A DNA stretch of 33,648 bases from UBA660 sp046704245. Lineage in GTDB: Bacteria > Bacillota_I > Bacilli_A > RF39 > UBA660. A program made the position numbers and the translations under genes. Below, piece after piece: positions 15,827 through 24,852 of the stretch. The notes beneath the pieces are model-generated. The model did no database searches. It saw nothing but the letters and a program-made list of their open reading frames with translations, and was not told the origin of the DNA. Within the stretch, counting starts at the first letter, position 1; the number at the start of each line of letters is the position of its first letter. The stretch lies in NCBI GenBank assembly GCA_046704245.1, contig JBJKSD010000008.1, positions 1 through 33,648 of the forward strand, given 5' to 3'.

Positions 15827-16468
15827 TTAATTATTGATAATTGATATTATTTTATTAAATATATCTTCTTCACTCATCATACCATCAATGATATAAAGAA
15901 TATTTTGTTCTTTATAATAATCAATTAATGGTTTAGTGTCATTTATATATATATCATATCGATGCTTAAATGTTTCCTCATTATCATCAGCTCTTTTAGA
16001 TAGTGGAGTATTACAAACATCACATCGATCGAGATGATGAGTAGTAATTTCTCCAAAGATCTTACCACATTTAGGACAAGTAACTCTATTTTTTACTCTC
16101 CTTAAGGCTTCATCACGAGGAACATCTAAGAAGATAGCTTTACCTATCGATATATTATTGTTAATTAAGAAGGTTTGATATCTTTTTAACTGTTCTAAAG
16201 TTCTTGGATATCCATCTAAGATATAACCATCTTTACAATCAGGAGCCACTAATCTTTGATTTAAGATATCACTGATGACATCTTCATTAACTAAATCTCC
16301 TTTATCAATTGTTTCTTTTATATATTTACCTACCTCATCGTTACGAAGTGAAGCTTCTCTTAATAAAGCTCCTACTGAAATATGAGGTATATTGTATTTT
16401 TCGCTTATTAGACGAGCTTGGGTTCCTTTACCCGATGCAGGAGGTCCAATTAATATTATATTATTCAT
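15827..16468 (-). CDS. adk: Adenylate kinase (zinc-containing lid)
   Basis: 213 residues. The P-loop GPPASGKGTQA is at the N-terminus, and DGYPRTLEQL with the AMP-binding arginine follows. The lid (about 120-160) has two C-x2-C pairs, TCPKCGK and RCDVCN, for structural zinc, as in many Gram-positive enzymes. It interconverts ATP, ADP and AMP. Its start overlaps the secY stop by 4 bases, and map follows after 13 bases, the standard spc arrangement. Confidence 0.98.
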   Translation of the reverse strand: MNNIILIGPPASGKGTQARLISEKYNIPHISVGALLREASLRNDEVGKYIKETIDKGDLVNEDVISDILNQRLVAPDCKDGYILDGYPRTLEQLKRYQTFLINNNISIGKAIFLDVPRDEALRRVKNRVTCPKCGKIFGEITTHHLDRCDVCNTPLSKRADDNEETFKHRYDIYINDTKPLIDYYKEQNILYIIDGMMSEEDIFNKIISIINN

Positions 16469-17733
16469 AGACGACTGTAACCTCTTTTATAGGTTCTACT
16501 TATTAAACTACTTTCTAATTGTTTATAGGTCTCTAATGCTACCCCAACAACGATAAGTAATCCAGTACCTCCAATAGTTACACTAGTAGGTAAGTTAGTA
16601 AAACTTCTAAAGAGAATTGGTAATCCTGCTATTACCATTAAGAAACCTCCACCTACAATAGTTAATCTAGATAATACCTTTTTTATATAAGCTCCTGTTT
16701 CTTCACCTGGTCTAATACCTGGAATATATCCTCCTTGATCTCTTAAATTCTTTGATAATTCATCGGGATTAAGTTGGATAAAGGTATAGAAATAAGCAAA
16801 GAATAGAACTAATAATAAGTATAATGAGAACCCCGTTACCGAACTATAACTCAAATACTTTTGAACAAATAAGGTTATTTGTTCATTACGAGCAAATTGA
16901 GCTATTGTAGCTGGTACGGAAATTATAGTTGATGCAAAGATAACGGGAATAACACCTGCTGAATTTATTCTAATAGGCATATAGTTTTGCTCTTTACCAT
17001 AAGCTCCTATTGTTCTATTTGAATATTGAATTGGTATTCTTCGATCAGCTTCCTGAATAAAGATAATACCTATAACAATAGCTAAATAGATCATAACAAA
17101 TAAAGTAAAGGCCATAATACCAATAAACATTTGTTGGGTACTACTCATATTTACTAATTGTCTATATGTTTCAATAAACATTGTTGGTAAAGTTCTAATA
17201 ATACCAGCCATAATAATTAATGATATACCATTTCCTACTCCCTTTTGGGTAATCTGATCACCTAACCATAATAGGAAAGCTGTACCAGCAGTCAATATAA
17301 TTGCTACACGCATATATTCGAGAGCTGATTGATTGCCTCCTATAAAAGCAAAAGAGAAGACATAGCCTTGCATAAAGGCTAATATAATACCTGTATATCT
17401 AGTAATTTGATTAATCTTTCTACGGCCTACATGGCCTTGTTTAGCAAGATCAGCTAGATATGGTACTACATCCATTTGTAATAATTGAATAATAATTGAT
17501 GCGGTGATATATGGCATAACTCCTAAAGCAAAAATCGAAAATTGTTTAAGAGCGCCACCACCCATAGCATTAATTAATTCTAAAAATCCAATATTAGTAG
17601 TAATATCTTTGGTTCCAGGTACTCTAATTGAAGTTCCTATACAAAAGACCATTAATACTAATAGTGTAAATATTACTCTTCTTCTTATATCTTTATTATT
17701 AGGTTTAAGTATTTGCATAATAGTTGCAAACAT
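16465..17733 (-). CDS. secY: Protein translocase subunit SecY
   Basis: 422 residues with ten predicted membrane spans. Landmarks are RRVIFTLLVLMVFCIGTSIRVPG, the second-helix plug region ALGVMPYITASIIIQLLQMD, QKGVGNGISLIIMAGI and the cytoplasmic loop RDQGGYIPGIRPGEETGAYI. SecY forms the pore for exported and membrane proteins. It abuts rplO with no gap and overlaps adk by 4 bases. Confidence 0.98.
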   Translation of the reverse strand: MFATIMQILKPNNKDIRRRVIFTLLVLMVFCIGTSIRVPGTKDITTNIGFLELINAMGGGALKQFSIFALGVMPYITASIIIQLLQMDVVPYLADLAKQGHVGRRKINQITRYTGIILAFMQGYVFSFAFIGGNQSALEYMRVAIILTAGTAFLLWLGDQITQKGVGNGISLIIMAGIIRTLPTMFIETYRQLVNMSSTQQMFIGIMAFTLFVMIYLAIVIGIIFIQEADRRIPIQYSNRTIGAYGKEQNYMPIRINSAGVIPVIFASTIISVPATIAQFARNEQITLFVQKYLSYSSVTGFSLYLLLVLFFAYFYTFIQLNPDELSKNLRDQGGYIPGIRPGEETGAYIKKVLSRLTIVGGGFLMVIAGLPILFRSFTNLPTSVTIGGTGLLIVVGVALETYKQLESSLISRTYKRGYSRL

Positions 17734-18177
17734 TTAGATCACCTCAGCTTTTCCACCTACTGTTTCTATCTTTTCTTTAGCTGTTTTAGAAAATACATTT
17801 GCTTGAACGGTTAACTTTTTATCTAAAGTACCATTACCTAATATCTTAACTCCATCTAATTGTTGTTTTAATATTCCTTCTTCTTTTAATAAAGTTGGAG
17901 TAATAACTGTACCTTCTTTAAATCTATTTAGATCTTCAACATTAATAATTGCATATTTAGTTTTAAATTTAGCATTACTAAAACCAATCTTAGGTACACG
18001 TCTAAATAATGGTGTTTGTCCTCCCTCAAAAGATGGTCTTAATTTAACACCAGTACGAGCTTTTTGACCTTTATGCCCTCTACCACTAGTTTTACCTAAA
18101 CCACTACCAGCACCACGTCCTACTCTCTTAGGACTATGTTTAGCACCAGTAGGTCTTTTTATTTGTTCTAGTTTCAT
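17734..18177 (-). CDS. rplO: 50S ribosomal protein L15
   Basis: 147 residues. The Gly/Arg/Lys-rich N-terminus (HSPKRVGRGAGSGLGKTSGRGHKGQKAR) is the family signature. FEGGQTPLFRRVPKIGF follows, then a beta-rich C-terminus. Only 4 bases separate it from rpsE, so rpmD (L30), which usually lies between them, is absent here. Confidence 0.98.
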   Translation of the reverse strand: MKLEQIKRPTGAKHSPKRVGRGAGSGLGKTSGRGHKGQKARTGVKLRPSFEGGQTPLFRRVPKIGFSNAKFKTKYAIINVEDLNRFKEGTVITPTLLKEEGILKQQLDGVKILGNGTLDKKLTVQANVFSKTAKEKIETVGGKAEVI

Positions 18178-18181
18178 AATC

Positions 18182-18685
18182 TTACAACTCCTCTTGATTT
18201 TTTCCTCTTAAAGAGGCTACTTCTTCTTTTGTTTTAAGTGATTTTAGAGCATCAAAAGTAGCATATACCATATTAATAGCTGTTCTAGATCCAAAAGCTT
18301 TAGATAAGATATCACGAACACCTGCTAATTCCAATACTGATCTAACTGGTCCACCAGCAATAACACCAGTACCAGCACTAGCTGGTTTTAATAATACTTT
18401 AGTTGCTCCACATTTACCAATTATTTCATGAGAAATAGTATGATCTTCTACCAAATGAACTTTAATTAAGTTTTTATTAGCTTCTTGGATAGCCTTTTTT
18501 ATAGCATCAGGTACTTCATTAGCTTTACCAGTACCCATTCCAACTTGGCCTTTTTTATCTCCAACAACAACTGTTGCAGCAAAACGTAATTGACGCCCAC
18601 CTTGAGTTACCTTAGTAACACGATTGATAGATACTACTTCTTCTTCAAAATTTTTAGTTTGTGGGTCTCTTCTTTTATCTTCCAT
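18182..18685 (-). CDS. rpsE: 30S ribosomal protein S5
   Basis: 167 residues. The S5 N-terminal domain has VVSINRVTKVTQGGRQLRFAA, and the second domain has AGTGVIAGGPVRSVLELAGV and SRTAINMVYATFDAL. S5 helps fidelity and mRNA unwinding at the entry channel. It is 13 bases downstream of rplR and starts after a GGAGGG site. Confidence 0.98.
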   Translation of the reverse strand: MEDKRRDPQTKNFEEEVVSINRVTKVTQGGRQLRFAATVVVGDKKGQVGMGTGKANEVPDAIKKAIQEANKNLIKVHLVEDHTISHEIIGKCGATKVLLKPASAGTGVIAGGPVRSVLELAGVRDILSKAFGSRTAINMVYATFDALKSLKTKEEVASLRGKNQEEL

Positions 18686-18698
18686 CTTTACCCTCCTT

Positions 18699-19061
18699 TT
18701 AGAACTCTAATCCTTTATTACGAGCAGCTTCGGCTAGAGCCTTAACTCTGCCATGATATAGATAGCCACCACGATCAAATATAACCTTTTTTATTTTTAC
18801 TTTCTTGGCTCTTTCAGCTATTAATTCCCCTACTTGTTGTGCAGCTTCGCTATTGCCACCATTCTTAATCTTTAATTCCTTATCATTTGATGATGCACTA
18901 ACTAAAGTTAGGCCTTTTTCATCATCGATTATTTGGGCAAATATATTATTATTAGATCTAAATACACAAAGTCTTGGAAGTAAAGCTGTGCCTTTTATTT
19001 TGTCTCTAATTCTAGCATGTCTTTGTTTACGTGCTTCATTACGAGATATTTTTCTTATCAT
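18699..19061 (-). CDS. rplR: 50S ribosomal protein L18
   Basis: 120 residues. RHARIRDKIKGTALLPRLCVFRS and KVIFDRGGYLYHGRVKALAEAAR are diagnostic. It binds 5S rRNA together with L5. It lies 23 bases after rplF. Confidence 0.98.
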   Translation of the reverse strand: MIRKISRNEARKQRHARIRDKIKGTALLPRLCVFRSNNNIFAQIIDDEKGLTLVSASSNDKELKIKNGGNSEAAQQVGELIAERAKKVKIKKVIFDRGGYLYHGRVKALAEAARNKGLEF

Positions 19062-19084
19062 ATTAAGCTCTCCTTTACTTATTA

Positions 19085-19621
19085 TTAAGCAGCTTTTTTA
19101 CCTTCTTTATGGCGAACATGTTCACCTTTATAACGAATACCCTTACCTTTATATGGTTCAGGTTTCTTTATCTTACGAATATTAGCTGCAAATTCTCCTA
19201 CTTTTTCCTTATCAATACCACTAATAGTTAATTCAGTATTACTGACAAGATCAATTTTTATATCAGTTGGTATATCCATTTCAACAACATGAGAATATCC
19301 AGCACTAATAGCTAATTTATTACCTCTCATTTGAAAACGATATCCAACACCCATAATTTCTAGATCTTTTTTAAAACCTTCAGTAACACCTTTAATCATA
19401 TTACTAATAATAGCATTAGTAGTACCATGTAATTGTTTAGTACTTTTAATATCATTAGGACGTTCAATAACAATAGTGTCATCTTCTTGTTTAACTTTAA
19501 TATCATCTGCTATATTATGGGTCAACTCACCTTTAGGTCCTTTTACCATAATCTTTTTATGATCAAGAGTTATCGTAACACCATTAGGTATAGTTAATAT
19601 TCTTTTTCCAATACGACTCAT
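19085..19621 (-). CDS. rplF: 50S ribosomal protein L6
   Basis: 178 residues, usual length. It starts MSRIGKRILTIPNGVTI and contains MVKGPKGELTH, then GVGYRFQMRGNKLAISAGYSH. The C-terminal region has KPEPYKGKGIRYKGEHVRHKEGKKA. L6 sits near the factor-binding site. It lies 21 bases after rpsH. Confidence 0.98.
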   Translation of the reverse strand: MSRIGKRILTIPNGVTITLDHKKIMVKGPKGELTHNIADDIKVKQEDDTIVIERPNDIKSTKQLHGTTNAIISNMIKGVTEGFKKDLEIMGVGYRFQMRGNKLAISAGYSHVVEMDIPTDIKIDLVSNTELTISGIDKEKVGEFAANIRKIKKPEPYKGKGIRYKGEHVRHKEGKKAA

Positions 19622-19642
19622 TCAAGACACCTCCTCATATTT

Positions 19643-20044
19643 TTACCAAATATATGCTAATACTTCCCCACCTATTTGTTCTTTACGAGCTTGTTTATCA
19701 GTCATAATCCCTTTTGAAGTTGATATAACGGCTATTCCTAAACCATTTAATACTTTAGGAACTTGATCTGATTTAGCATATACACGTAATCCTGGTTTTG
19801 ATATACGTTTTAAACCAGTAATTACTCTTTCGCGTTTAGGACCATATTTTAGAAACAATACTAATAAATCTTCTTTATCAGCTTTATCTACTTTATAATC
19901 TCTAATAAAACCTTCATCTTTTAATATTTTAGCTAGTTCCTCTTTCATTTTAGAAAAGGGTACTTTTACATCTTTATATCGCATTTCATTAGCATTACGT
20001 ATACGAGTAAGCATATCTGCGATTGGATCGGTTACTATCACCAT
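19643..20044 (-). CDS. rpsH: 30S ribosomal protein S8
   Basis: 133 residues. TDPIADMLTRIRNAN at the N-terminus and VISTSKGIMTDKQARK...GGEVLAYIW at the C-terminus are family signatures. S8 binds helix 21 of 16S rRNA and, in many bacteria, represses the spc operon. The start is at 20044, after GGGAGGA. Confidence 0.98.
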   Translation of the reverse strand: MVIVTDPIADMLTRIRNANEMRYKDVKVPFSKMKEELAKILKDEGFIRDYKVDKADKEDLLVLFLKYGPKRERVITGLKRISKPGLRVYAKSDQVPKVLNGLGIAVISTSKGIMTDKQARKEQIGGEVLAYIW

Positions 20045-20060
20045 ATTTATCCTCCCTTCA

Positions 20061-20246
20061 TTACCAGCTAGATTTCTTTATGCCTGGTATTTGACCTTTA
20101 CTTGCTAATTCTCTAAAACAGATACGACATAGACCAAATTTCTTTAAAACTGCTTTTGGTCTTCCGCATCTTTCGCAACGAGTATATTCGCGAACTTTAA
20201 ATTTTTGTTTTCTTTTAGCTTTAATAATCATGCTTTTCTTTGCCAT
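20061..20246 (-). CDS. rpsZ: 30S ribosomal protein S14, zinc-binding type (S14Z)
   Basis: 61 residues, the short zinc form. CERCGRP and CRICFREL give the two C-x2-C pairs that hold zinc. It begins MAKKSMIIKAKRK and ends GIKKSSW. It lies between rplE and rpsH with 16-18 base gaps. The symbol rpsN is also used for this form. Confidence 0.97.
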   Translation of the reverse strand: MAKKSMIIKAKRKQKFKVREYTRCERCGRPKAVLKKFGLCRICFRELASKGQIPGIKKSSW

Positions 20247-20264
20247 ATTATTGCCTCCCTTTTA

Positions 20265-20804
20265 TTATTTTCTGAATGGAAGTCCAATTCCGCTTAATAA
20301 ATCAAGAGCTTCTTCATTAGATTTAGCAGTTGTTACAAAAACGATATCCATTCCACGTACTTTGAGAATATTATCATATTCTACTTCGGTAAATATTATT
20401 TGTTCTTTAATACCTAGCGTATAGTTTCCTCTTCCATCGAATGATCTAGTTGACAATCCTCTAAAATCACGTGATCTTGGAAGTGAAATTCTAATTAATT
20501 TTTCTAAGAATGTATACATTCTATTACCACGTAAGGTAACTTTGCATCCAATAGGTGCCCCTTCTCTTAGCTTAAATCCAGCAATTGACTTTTTAGAATA
20601 AGTAACAATCGGTTTTAACCCTGATATTAATCTTAAATCTTCCATTGCGGCATCTAATAATTTACTATTATGTAGAGCATCTCCTACTCCCATATTAATA
20701 ACAATTTTTTCTAGTTTTGGGGTTTCCATAACTGAATGATAATGATATTTCTTCATTAATTCTGGAACTACTTCTTTAATATATTTTTCTTTTAGGTGGT
20801 TCAT
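20265..20804 (-). CDS. rplE: 50S ribosomal protein L5
   Basis: 179 residues. METPKLEKIVINMGVGD and LRGNRMYTFLEKLIRISLPRSRDFRGL are the signatures, and it ends GIGLPFRK. L5 binds 5S rRNA and the P-site tRNA. It lies 18 bases after rplX. Confidence 0.98.
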   Translation of the reverse strand: MNHLKEKYIKEVVPELMKKYHYHSVMETPKLEKIVINMGVGDALHNSKLLDAAMEDLRLISGLKPIVTYSKKSIAGFKLREGAPIGCKVTLRGNRMYTFLEKLIRISLPRSRDFRGLSTRSFDGRGNYTLGIKEQIIFTEVEYDNILKVRGMDIVFVTTAKSNEEALDLLSGIGLPFRK

Positions 20805-20822
20805 ATATACCCTCCTTCCAAA

Positions 20823-21095
20823 CTACTGTTTCTTAGCTTTCTTAGTTGTCTTCTTAACCTTTTTGGTTTCTTTCTTAGCATCAACTATCTTAACATTAGA
20901 AACATTAATAGGTGCTTCTATTTCAATAATTCCGCCTTGATTTCCTTGGCCATCAGGTTTCTGATGTTTCTTAACCATATTTAAATTTTCAATAACTACT
21001 TGATTATTCTTACTGATAGTTTTAGATACTTTACCTTCTTTACCTTTTTCTCTACCAGCAATTACTTTTACTCTATCTCCAACTTTTATATTCAT
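20823..21095 (-). CDS. rplX: 50S ribosomal protein L24
   Basis: 90 residues, a little shorter than usual. The KOW motif GDRVKVIAGREKGKEGKVS starts the protein; ENLNMVKKHQKPDGQGNQGG follows. The C-terminus is a lysine-rich tail (KKVKKTTKKAKKQ). L24 starts large-subunit assembly. Confidence 0.97.
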   Translation of the reverse strand: MNIKVGDRVKVIAGREKGKEGKVSKTISKNNQVVIENLNMVKKHQKPDGQGNQGGIIEIEAPINVSNVKIVDAKKETKKVKKTTKKAKKQ

Positions 21096-21107
21096 GTTAA
21101 TCCTCCT

Positions 21108-21476
21108 TTATAGCACTTCTTTAGCTAGTGATATAATTTTTTCAAATCCTTTATCACGGAGTTCTCTAGCAATAGGTCCAAATACACGGGTACCTATTGG
21201 TGTCTTATCATCTCTAATTAAAACACAAGCATTATCATCAAATTTAATATAAGATCCATCTTCTCTTCTTAAACCAAATTTACTTCTAACAACAACAGCT
21301 TTGACAACACTACTTTTAGCTACTGTACCATTAGGTGTTGCTTTTTTAACAGCACCAACTACTATATCACCAATATTTCCTGTTTTAACAGTACTACCTC
21401 CTAGTACTCGAATAACTAATAATTCACGAGCACCAGAATTATCGGCTACTTTTAAACGACTTTCTGGTTGAATCAT
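21108..21476 (-). CDS. rplN: 50S ribosomal protein L14
   Basis: 122 residues, exact family length. It begins MIQPESRLKVADNSGARELL and ends GFEKIISLAKEVL. IGDIVVGAVKKATPNG and FDDNACVLI are also seen. L14 lies at the subunit interface. It is 29 bases after rpsQ. Confidence 0.98.
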   Translation of the reverse strand: MIQPESRLKVADNSGARELLVIRVLGGSTVKTGNIGDIVVGAVKKATPNGTVAKSSVVKAVVVRSKFGLRREDGSYIKFDDNACVLIRDDKTPIGTRVFGPIARELRDKGFEKIISLAKEVL

Positions 21477-21505
21477 ACATATCCTCCTTCTCTAAAAGGG
21501 CATTA

Positions 21506-21766
21506 TTATATAATGACAGCTTTTTCTACTATCTCTGCTAAACGATAACGTTTAGTTTTAGATAATGGTCTAGTTTCAACAATACGAACAGTATCATTAA
21601 TCTTAGCTTGATTTTGTTCATCATGAACAGTATATTTCTTTGAATATTTAACACGTTTCCCATATAGTGGATCTTTCTTATAAGTAACAACTAAAACGGT
21701 AATCGTTTTATCGTTTTTATCACTTATAACTGTTCCAATATATTCTTTATTTTTCTTTTCATTCAT
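21506..21766 (-). CDS. rpsQ: 30S ribosomal protein S17
   Basis: 86 residues with an OB fold. YIGTVISDKNDKTITVLV, DPLYGKRVKYSKKYTVHDE and IVETRPLSKTKRYRLAEIV identify it. It binds helix 11 of 16S rRNA. It is 14 bases after rpmC. Confidence 0.98.
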   Translation of the reverse strand: MNEKKNKEYIGTVISDKNDKTITVLVVTYKKDPLYGKRVKYSKKYTVHDEQNQAKINDTVRIVETRPLSKTKRYRLAEIVEKAVII

Positions 21767-21780
21767 ATAAAAACCTCTTC

Positions 21781-21978
21781 CTATTTATTAGCCATTTCGC
21801 GTTCGCGAATAATGGTTTTCATCTTCGCTACTAATTTTCTTAATTCTCTTAATCGTGAAGGTTTTTCTAAAGCTCCGGTAGCTTGTTGGAAACGCAAGTT
21901 AAATAATTCTTGTTTTGTTTCATCAATCTTTTTAATAATTTCTTCAGTGGTTAGTTCTCTTATTTCATTAACCTTCAT
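21781..21978 (-). CDS. rpmC: 50S ribosomal protein L29
   Basis: 65 residues, a helical hairpin. It contains LFNLRFQQATGALEKPSRLRELRK, the family signature. L29 sits at the peptide exit and contributes to the docking site for trigger factor and SRP. Its start lies inside the last 11 bases of rplP, so the two are coupled. Confidence 0.98.
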   Translation of the reverse strand: MKVNEIRELTTEEIIKKIDETKQELFNLRFQQATGALEKPSRLRELRKLVAKMKTIIREREMANK

Positions 21979-22399
21979 TTATATCACCACCATCTTCCTT
22001 GGTAACAAACTTAGTTCTAATAGGTAATTTATGAGCTGCTAATCTTAATGCTTCGCGAGCCACATCTTCAGTTACTTCACCTATTTCAAACATAATTTTG
22101 CCTTCTTTAACTACGGCTACCCATAATTCTGGGTTACCCTTACCTTTACCCATACGAGTTTCTAAAGGTTTTTTAGTTAAAGGCATATGAGGAAAAATAT
22201 TAATCCATACTTTACCTCCACGTTTCATATAACGAGTCATCGCAATACGTGCTGCTTCTATTTGTTGAGCAGTAATCCATGCTCCTTCTTTAGCCATTAA
22301 ACCATAATCACCAAATTGAAGTTTAAGATTACCTTTTGCTTTACCTTCATGTTTAATACGATGAGTCTTACGATGTTTACTTCTTGCTGGCATCAACAT
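21968..22399 (-). CDS. rplP: 50S ribosomal protein L16
   Basis: 143 residues from the ATG at 22397-22399, giving MLMPARSKHRKTHR as in relatives. GGGAGG lies 8 bases upstream, whereas the ATG at 22405 is only 2 bases from it. FGDYGLMAKEGAWITAQQIEAAR and MGKGKGNPELWVAVVKEG follow. L16 helps position the A-site tRNA. The start lies inside the end of rpsC (23-base overlap). Confidence 0.97.
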   Translation of the reverse strand: MLMPARSKHRKTHRIKHEGKAKGNLKLQFGDYGLMAKEGAWITAQQIEAARIAMTRYMKRGGKVWINIFPHMPLTKKPLETRMGKGKGNPELWVAVVKEGKIMFEIGEVTEDVAREALRLAAHKLPIRTKFVTKEDGGDINEG

Positions 22400-23054
22400 T
22401 GTCATTACCTCCCTTTACTTTCTTTTGAGGAAGGATTTCTCCTTTATATATCCATACTTTAACCCCTATTTTGCCATAGGTAGTATCAGCTTCACTAGTT
22501 GCATAATCAATATCCGCACGAATAGTATGAAGAGGAATAGTACCTTCAGTATATCCTTCTTTACGAGCGATATCGACGCCATTTAAACGACCTGAAACAA
22601 CAGTCTTAATACCTTTTGCTCCAGCTTTCATTGCTTTTCTAATAGCTTGTTTTTGAGCCGAACGGAAAGATACTCTGTTTTCTATTTGACGAGCAATACT
22701 ATCCGCTACTAATTGAGCTATTAAATCAGGTGCCTTAATATCGACTATTGATATTTGAACATTTTCATCTATTAATTTAGAGATATCCTTTTTTAATTTT
22801 TCAATTTCTTCGCCACCACGACCAATAACCATACCTGGTTTAGCAGTATTGATGATTATTTCAGTACGTTTAGCGTTTCTTTCTATTTCAATTTTACTTA
22901 TCCCAGCATCTTTTAATTTCTTTTGTAAATACTCTCTAATTTTAATATCAGCATTTAAAAATTTCTTATAATCTTTACTAGTTGCATACCATTTTGATTG
23001 CCAATCTTTATTGATACCGAGTCTAAGCCCTATTGGACTAACCTTTTGTCCCAT
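22377..23054 (-). CDS. rpsC: 30S ribosomal protein S3
   Basis: 225 residues. MGQKVSPIGLRLGINKDWQSKWYA is the conserved N-terminus. The KH domain loop GMVIGRGGEEIEKL and the C-terminal domain with RSAQKQAIRKAMKAGAKGIKT are complete. S3 lines the mRNA entry and has helicase activity with S4 and S5. It lies 16 bases after rplV. Confidence 0.98.
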   Translation of the reverse strand: MGQKVSPIGLRLGINKDWQSKWYATSKDYKKFLNADIKIREYLQKKLKDAGISKIEIERNAKRTEIIINTAKPGMVIGRGGEEIEKLKKDISKLIDENVQISIVDIKAPDLIAQLVADSIARQIENRVSFRSAQKQAIRKAMKAGAKGIKTVVSGRLNGVDIARKEGYTEGTIPLHTIRADIDYATSEADTTYGKIGVKVWIYKGEILPQKKVKGGNDNVDASKK

Positions 23055-23070
23055 AGTTAACCTCCTTTGT

Positions 23071-23406
23071 TTATTGTTTTGTAGCTACAACCACATCGAT
23101 ATGACTTGTTCGTCTATAATGTTTATCGATATTGGTTCTAGATCCAAAACGAATTCTTTTAAGAGTAGCTCCTTCATTAACTAATGCTTCTTTAACATAT
23201 AAATCTTCTTTCTTTAAACCCAAGTTATTTTCGGCATTAGCGATAGCTGAAAGTAATACTTTTTCTATTAAATTTGCTGCTTTTTTATTCATATTTTTTA
23301 ATATAGCTACTGCTTCCTCTGCTTGTTTACCGCGTATTAAATCGATAACTAAACGAGCTTTTTGAGGAGCAATACTAACTGTCTTTGCAGTTGCTCTTGC
23401 TTCCAT
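23071..23406 (-). CDS. rplV: 50S ribosomal protein L22
   Basis: 111 residues. ATAKTVSIAPQKARLVIDLIRGK at the start and the hairpin region GATLKRIRFGSRTNIDKHYRRTSHI near the end identify it. The loop reaches into the peptide exit tunnel. It is 21 bases after rpsS. Confidence 0.98.
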   Translation of the reverse strand: MEARATAKTVSIAPQKARLVIDLIRGKQAEEAVAILKNMNKKAANLIEKVLLSAIANAENNLGLKKEDLYVKEALVNEGATLKRIRFGSRTNIDKHYRRTSHIDVVVATKQ

Positions 23407-23427
23407 ATATTAGCCTCCTTATCATAT

Positions 23428-23718
23428 CTAACTATTTATATTAGTAGTAACGGTTGCTTTACCTCCACCATGAGCAATAAATTTACGAGTTGGTGCAAAT
23501 TCACCAAGACGATGTCCAATCATTTCTTCAGTAACATATACTGGAATAAATTCCTTGCCATTATGGACGGCAAATGTATGACCTAAAAATTCAGGAAATA
23601 TTGTTGAACGACGTGACCATGTTTTAATTACTTCTTTTTTATTTTGTTCATTTAATTCCCTAACTCTTTTTAATAAACGATCAAAAACATAAGGTCCTTT
23701 TTTTAAACTTCTAGCCAA
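23428..23718 (-). CDS. rpsS: 30S ribosomal protein S19
   Basis: 96 residues. MARSLKKGPYVFDRLLKRV, TWSRRSTIFPEFLGHTFAVHNGK and MIGHRLGEFAPTRKF are diagnostic. It sits in the small-subunit head with S13. It is 15 bases after rplB. Confidence 0.98.
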   Translation of the reverse strand: MARSLKKGPYVFDRLLKRVRELNEQNKKEVIKTWSRRSTIFPEFLGHTFAVHNGKEFIPVYVTEEMIGHRLGEFAPTRKFIAHGGGKATVTTNINS

Positions 23719-23733
23719 TTAAATCATCCTTTC

Positions 23734-24561
23734 TTATCTTGCACGATGACGTACAATAAGTTTATCTGATTTTTTATTTTTACGTGTTTTATATCCAAGT
23801 GCTGGTTTACCCCATGGAGTAAGTGGTCCTTTTCTACCAATTGGAGCTTTACCTTCACCACCACCATGTGGGTGGTCGACTGGATTCATTGCTGAACCAC
23901 GTACGGTAGGTCTAATACCTTTATGACGTGTACGTCCAGCTTTACCTACATCTACTAATTCGTGATCTTCATTACCAACTTCACCAATAGTAGCACGACA
24001 TGTATCTAATATTTTTCTAGTTTCACCACTAGCTAGTTTTAATAAGACATATTTATCTTCACGTCCTAATATTTGAGCACTAGCTCCTGCTGATCTAGCC
24101 ATCTCTCCACCTTTACCAGGTTTTAATTCAATATTATGAACCATAGTACCTACTGGTATATTACCAAGTGGTAAAGTATTACCTATCTTAATATCTACTT
24201 TATCACCACTCATAATAGTCATACCTACTTTTAATTCTTTAGGTGCTATGATATAGCTTTTTTCTCCATCTTGATAATGAATTAACGCAATATTAGCGGT
24301 TCTATTAGGATCATATTCAATAGCTATAACTCTACCTTCAATATTATCCTTATTACGTTTAAAATCAATAATACGATATTGACGTTTAACGCCTCCACCT
24401 CTATGTCTTACGGTAATTCTTCCTTGATTATTACGTCCACTACGTTTCTTTAAAGGAACTACTAGACTTTTCTCAGGAGTAGTCTTAGTAATTTCATTAA
24501 AATCTAGAACGCTCATCTTACGTCTAGCATTAGTAGTTGGTTTATAATTCTTTACTGGCAT
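23734..24561 (-). CDS. rplB: 50S ribosomal protein L2
   Basis: 275 residues, usual length. The N-terminal KNYKPTTNARRKMSVLDF is followed by GRNNQGRITVRHRGGGVKR and, near the end, VRGSAMNPVDHPHGGGEGKAP with the conserved His needed for peptidyl transfer. It ends in a basic tail. It is 12 bases after rplW. Confidence 0.98.
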   Translation of the reverse strand: MPVKNYKPTTNARRKMSVLDFNEITKTTPEKSLVVPLKKRSGRNNQGRITVRHRGGGVKRQYRIIDFKRNKDNIEGRVIAIEYDPNRTANIALIHYQDGEKSYIIAPKELKVGMTIMSGDKVDIKIGNTLPLGNIPVGTMVHNIELKPGKGGEMARSAGASAQILGREDKYVLLKLASGETRKILDTCRATIGEVGNEDHELVDVGKAGRTRHKGIRPTVRGSAMNPVDHPHGGGEGKAPIGRKGPLTPWGKPALGYKTRKNKKSDKLIVRHRAR

Positions 24562-24573
24562 ATTAACCCTCCT

Positions 24574-24852
24574 TTAACTTAAGTCGATAGTATTACCTTC
24601 TGCTAAAGTTACTATAGCTTTCTTATATTGATTAGTTTTCCCAGCATAACGACCTACTCTTTTAGTTTTAGGTTTACTGGTTATAGTACTAATACCTATA
24701 ACTTTAACATTAAATAATTTTTCAATAGCTTGTTTAATTTGTGTTTTACGAGCTTTAACATCTACTTTAAATACATATTGGTTATTATTAACGTGTTTGG
24801 CACTCTTTTCAGTAATTAATGGTGCTTTAATAATATCGTTATAGTTATTCAT
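24574..24852 (-). CDS. rplW: 50S ribosomal protein L23
   Basis: 92 residues. It begins DIIKAPLITEKSAKHVNNNQYVFKV, and KTQIKQAIEKLFNVKV follows, both typical. L23 docks trigger factor and SRP at the tunnel exit. Its ATG follows the rplD TAA stop immediately, so its ribosome binding site is inside rplD. Confidence 0.98.
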   Translation of the reverse strand: MNNYNDIIKAPLITEKSAKHVNNNQYVFKVDVKARKTQIKQAIEKLFNVKVIGISTITSKPKTKRVGRYAGKTNQYKKAIVTLAEGNTIDLS

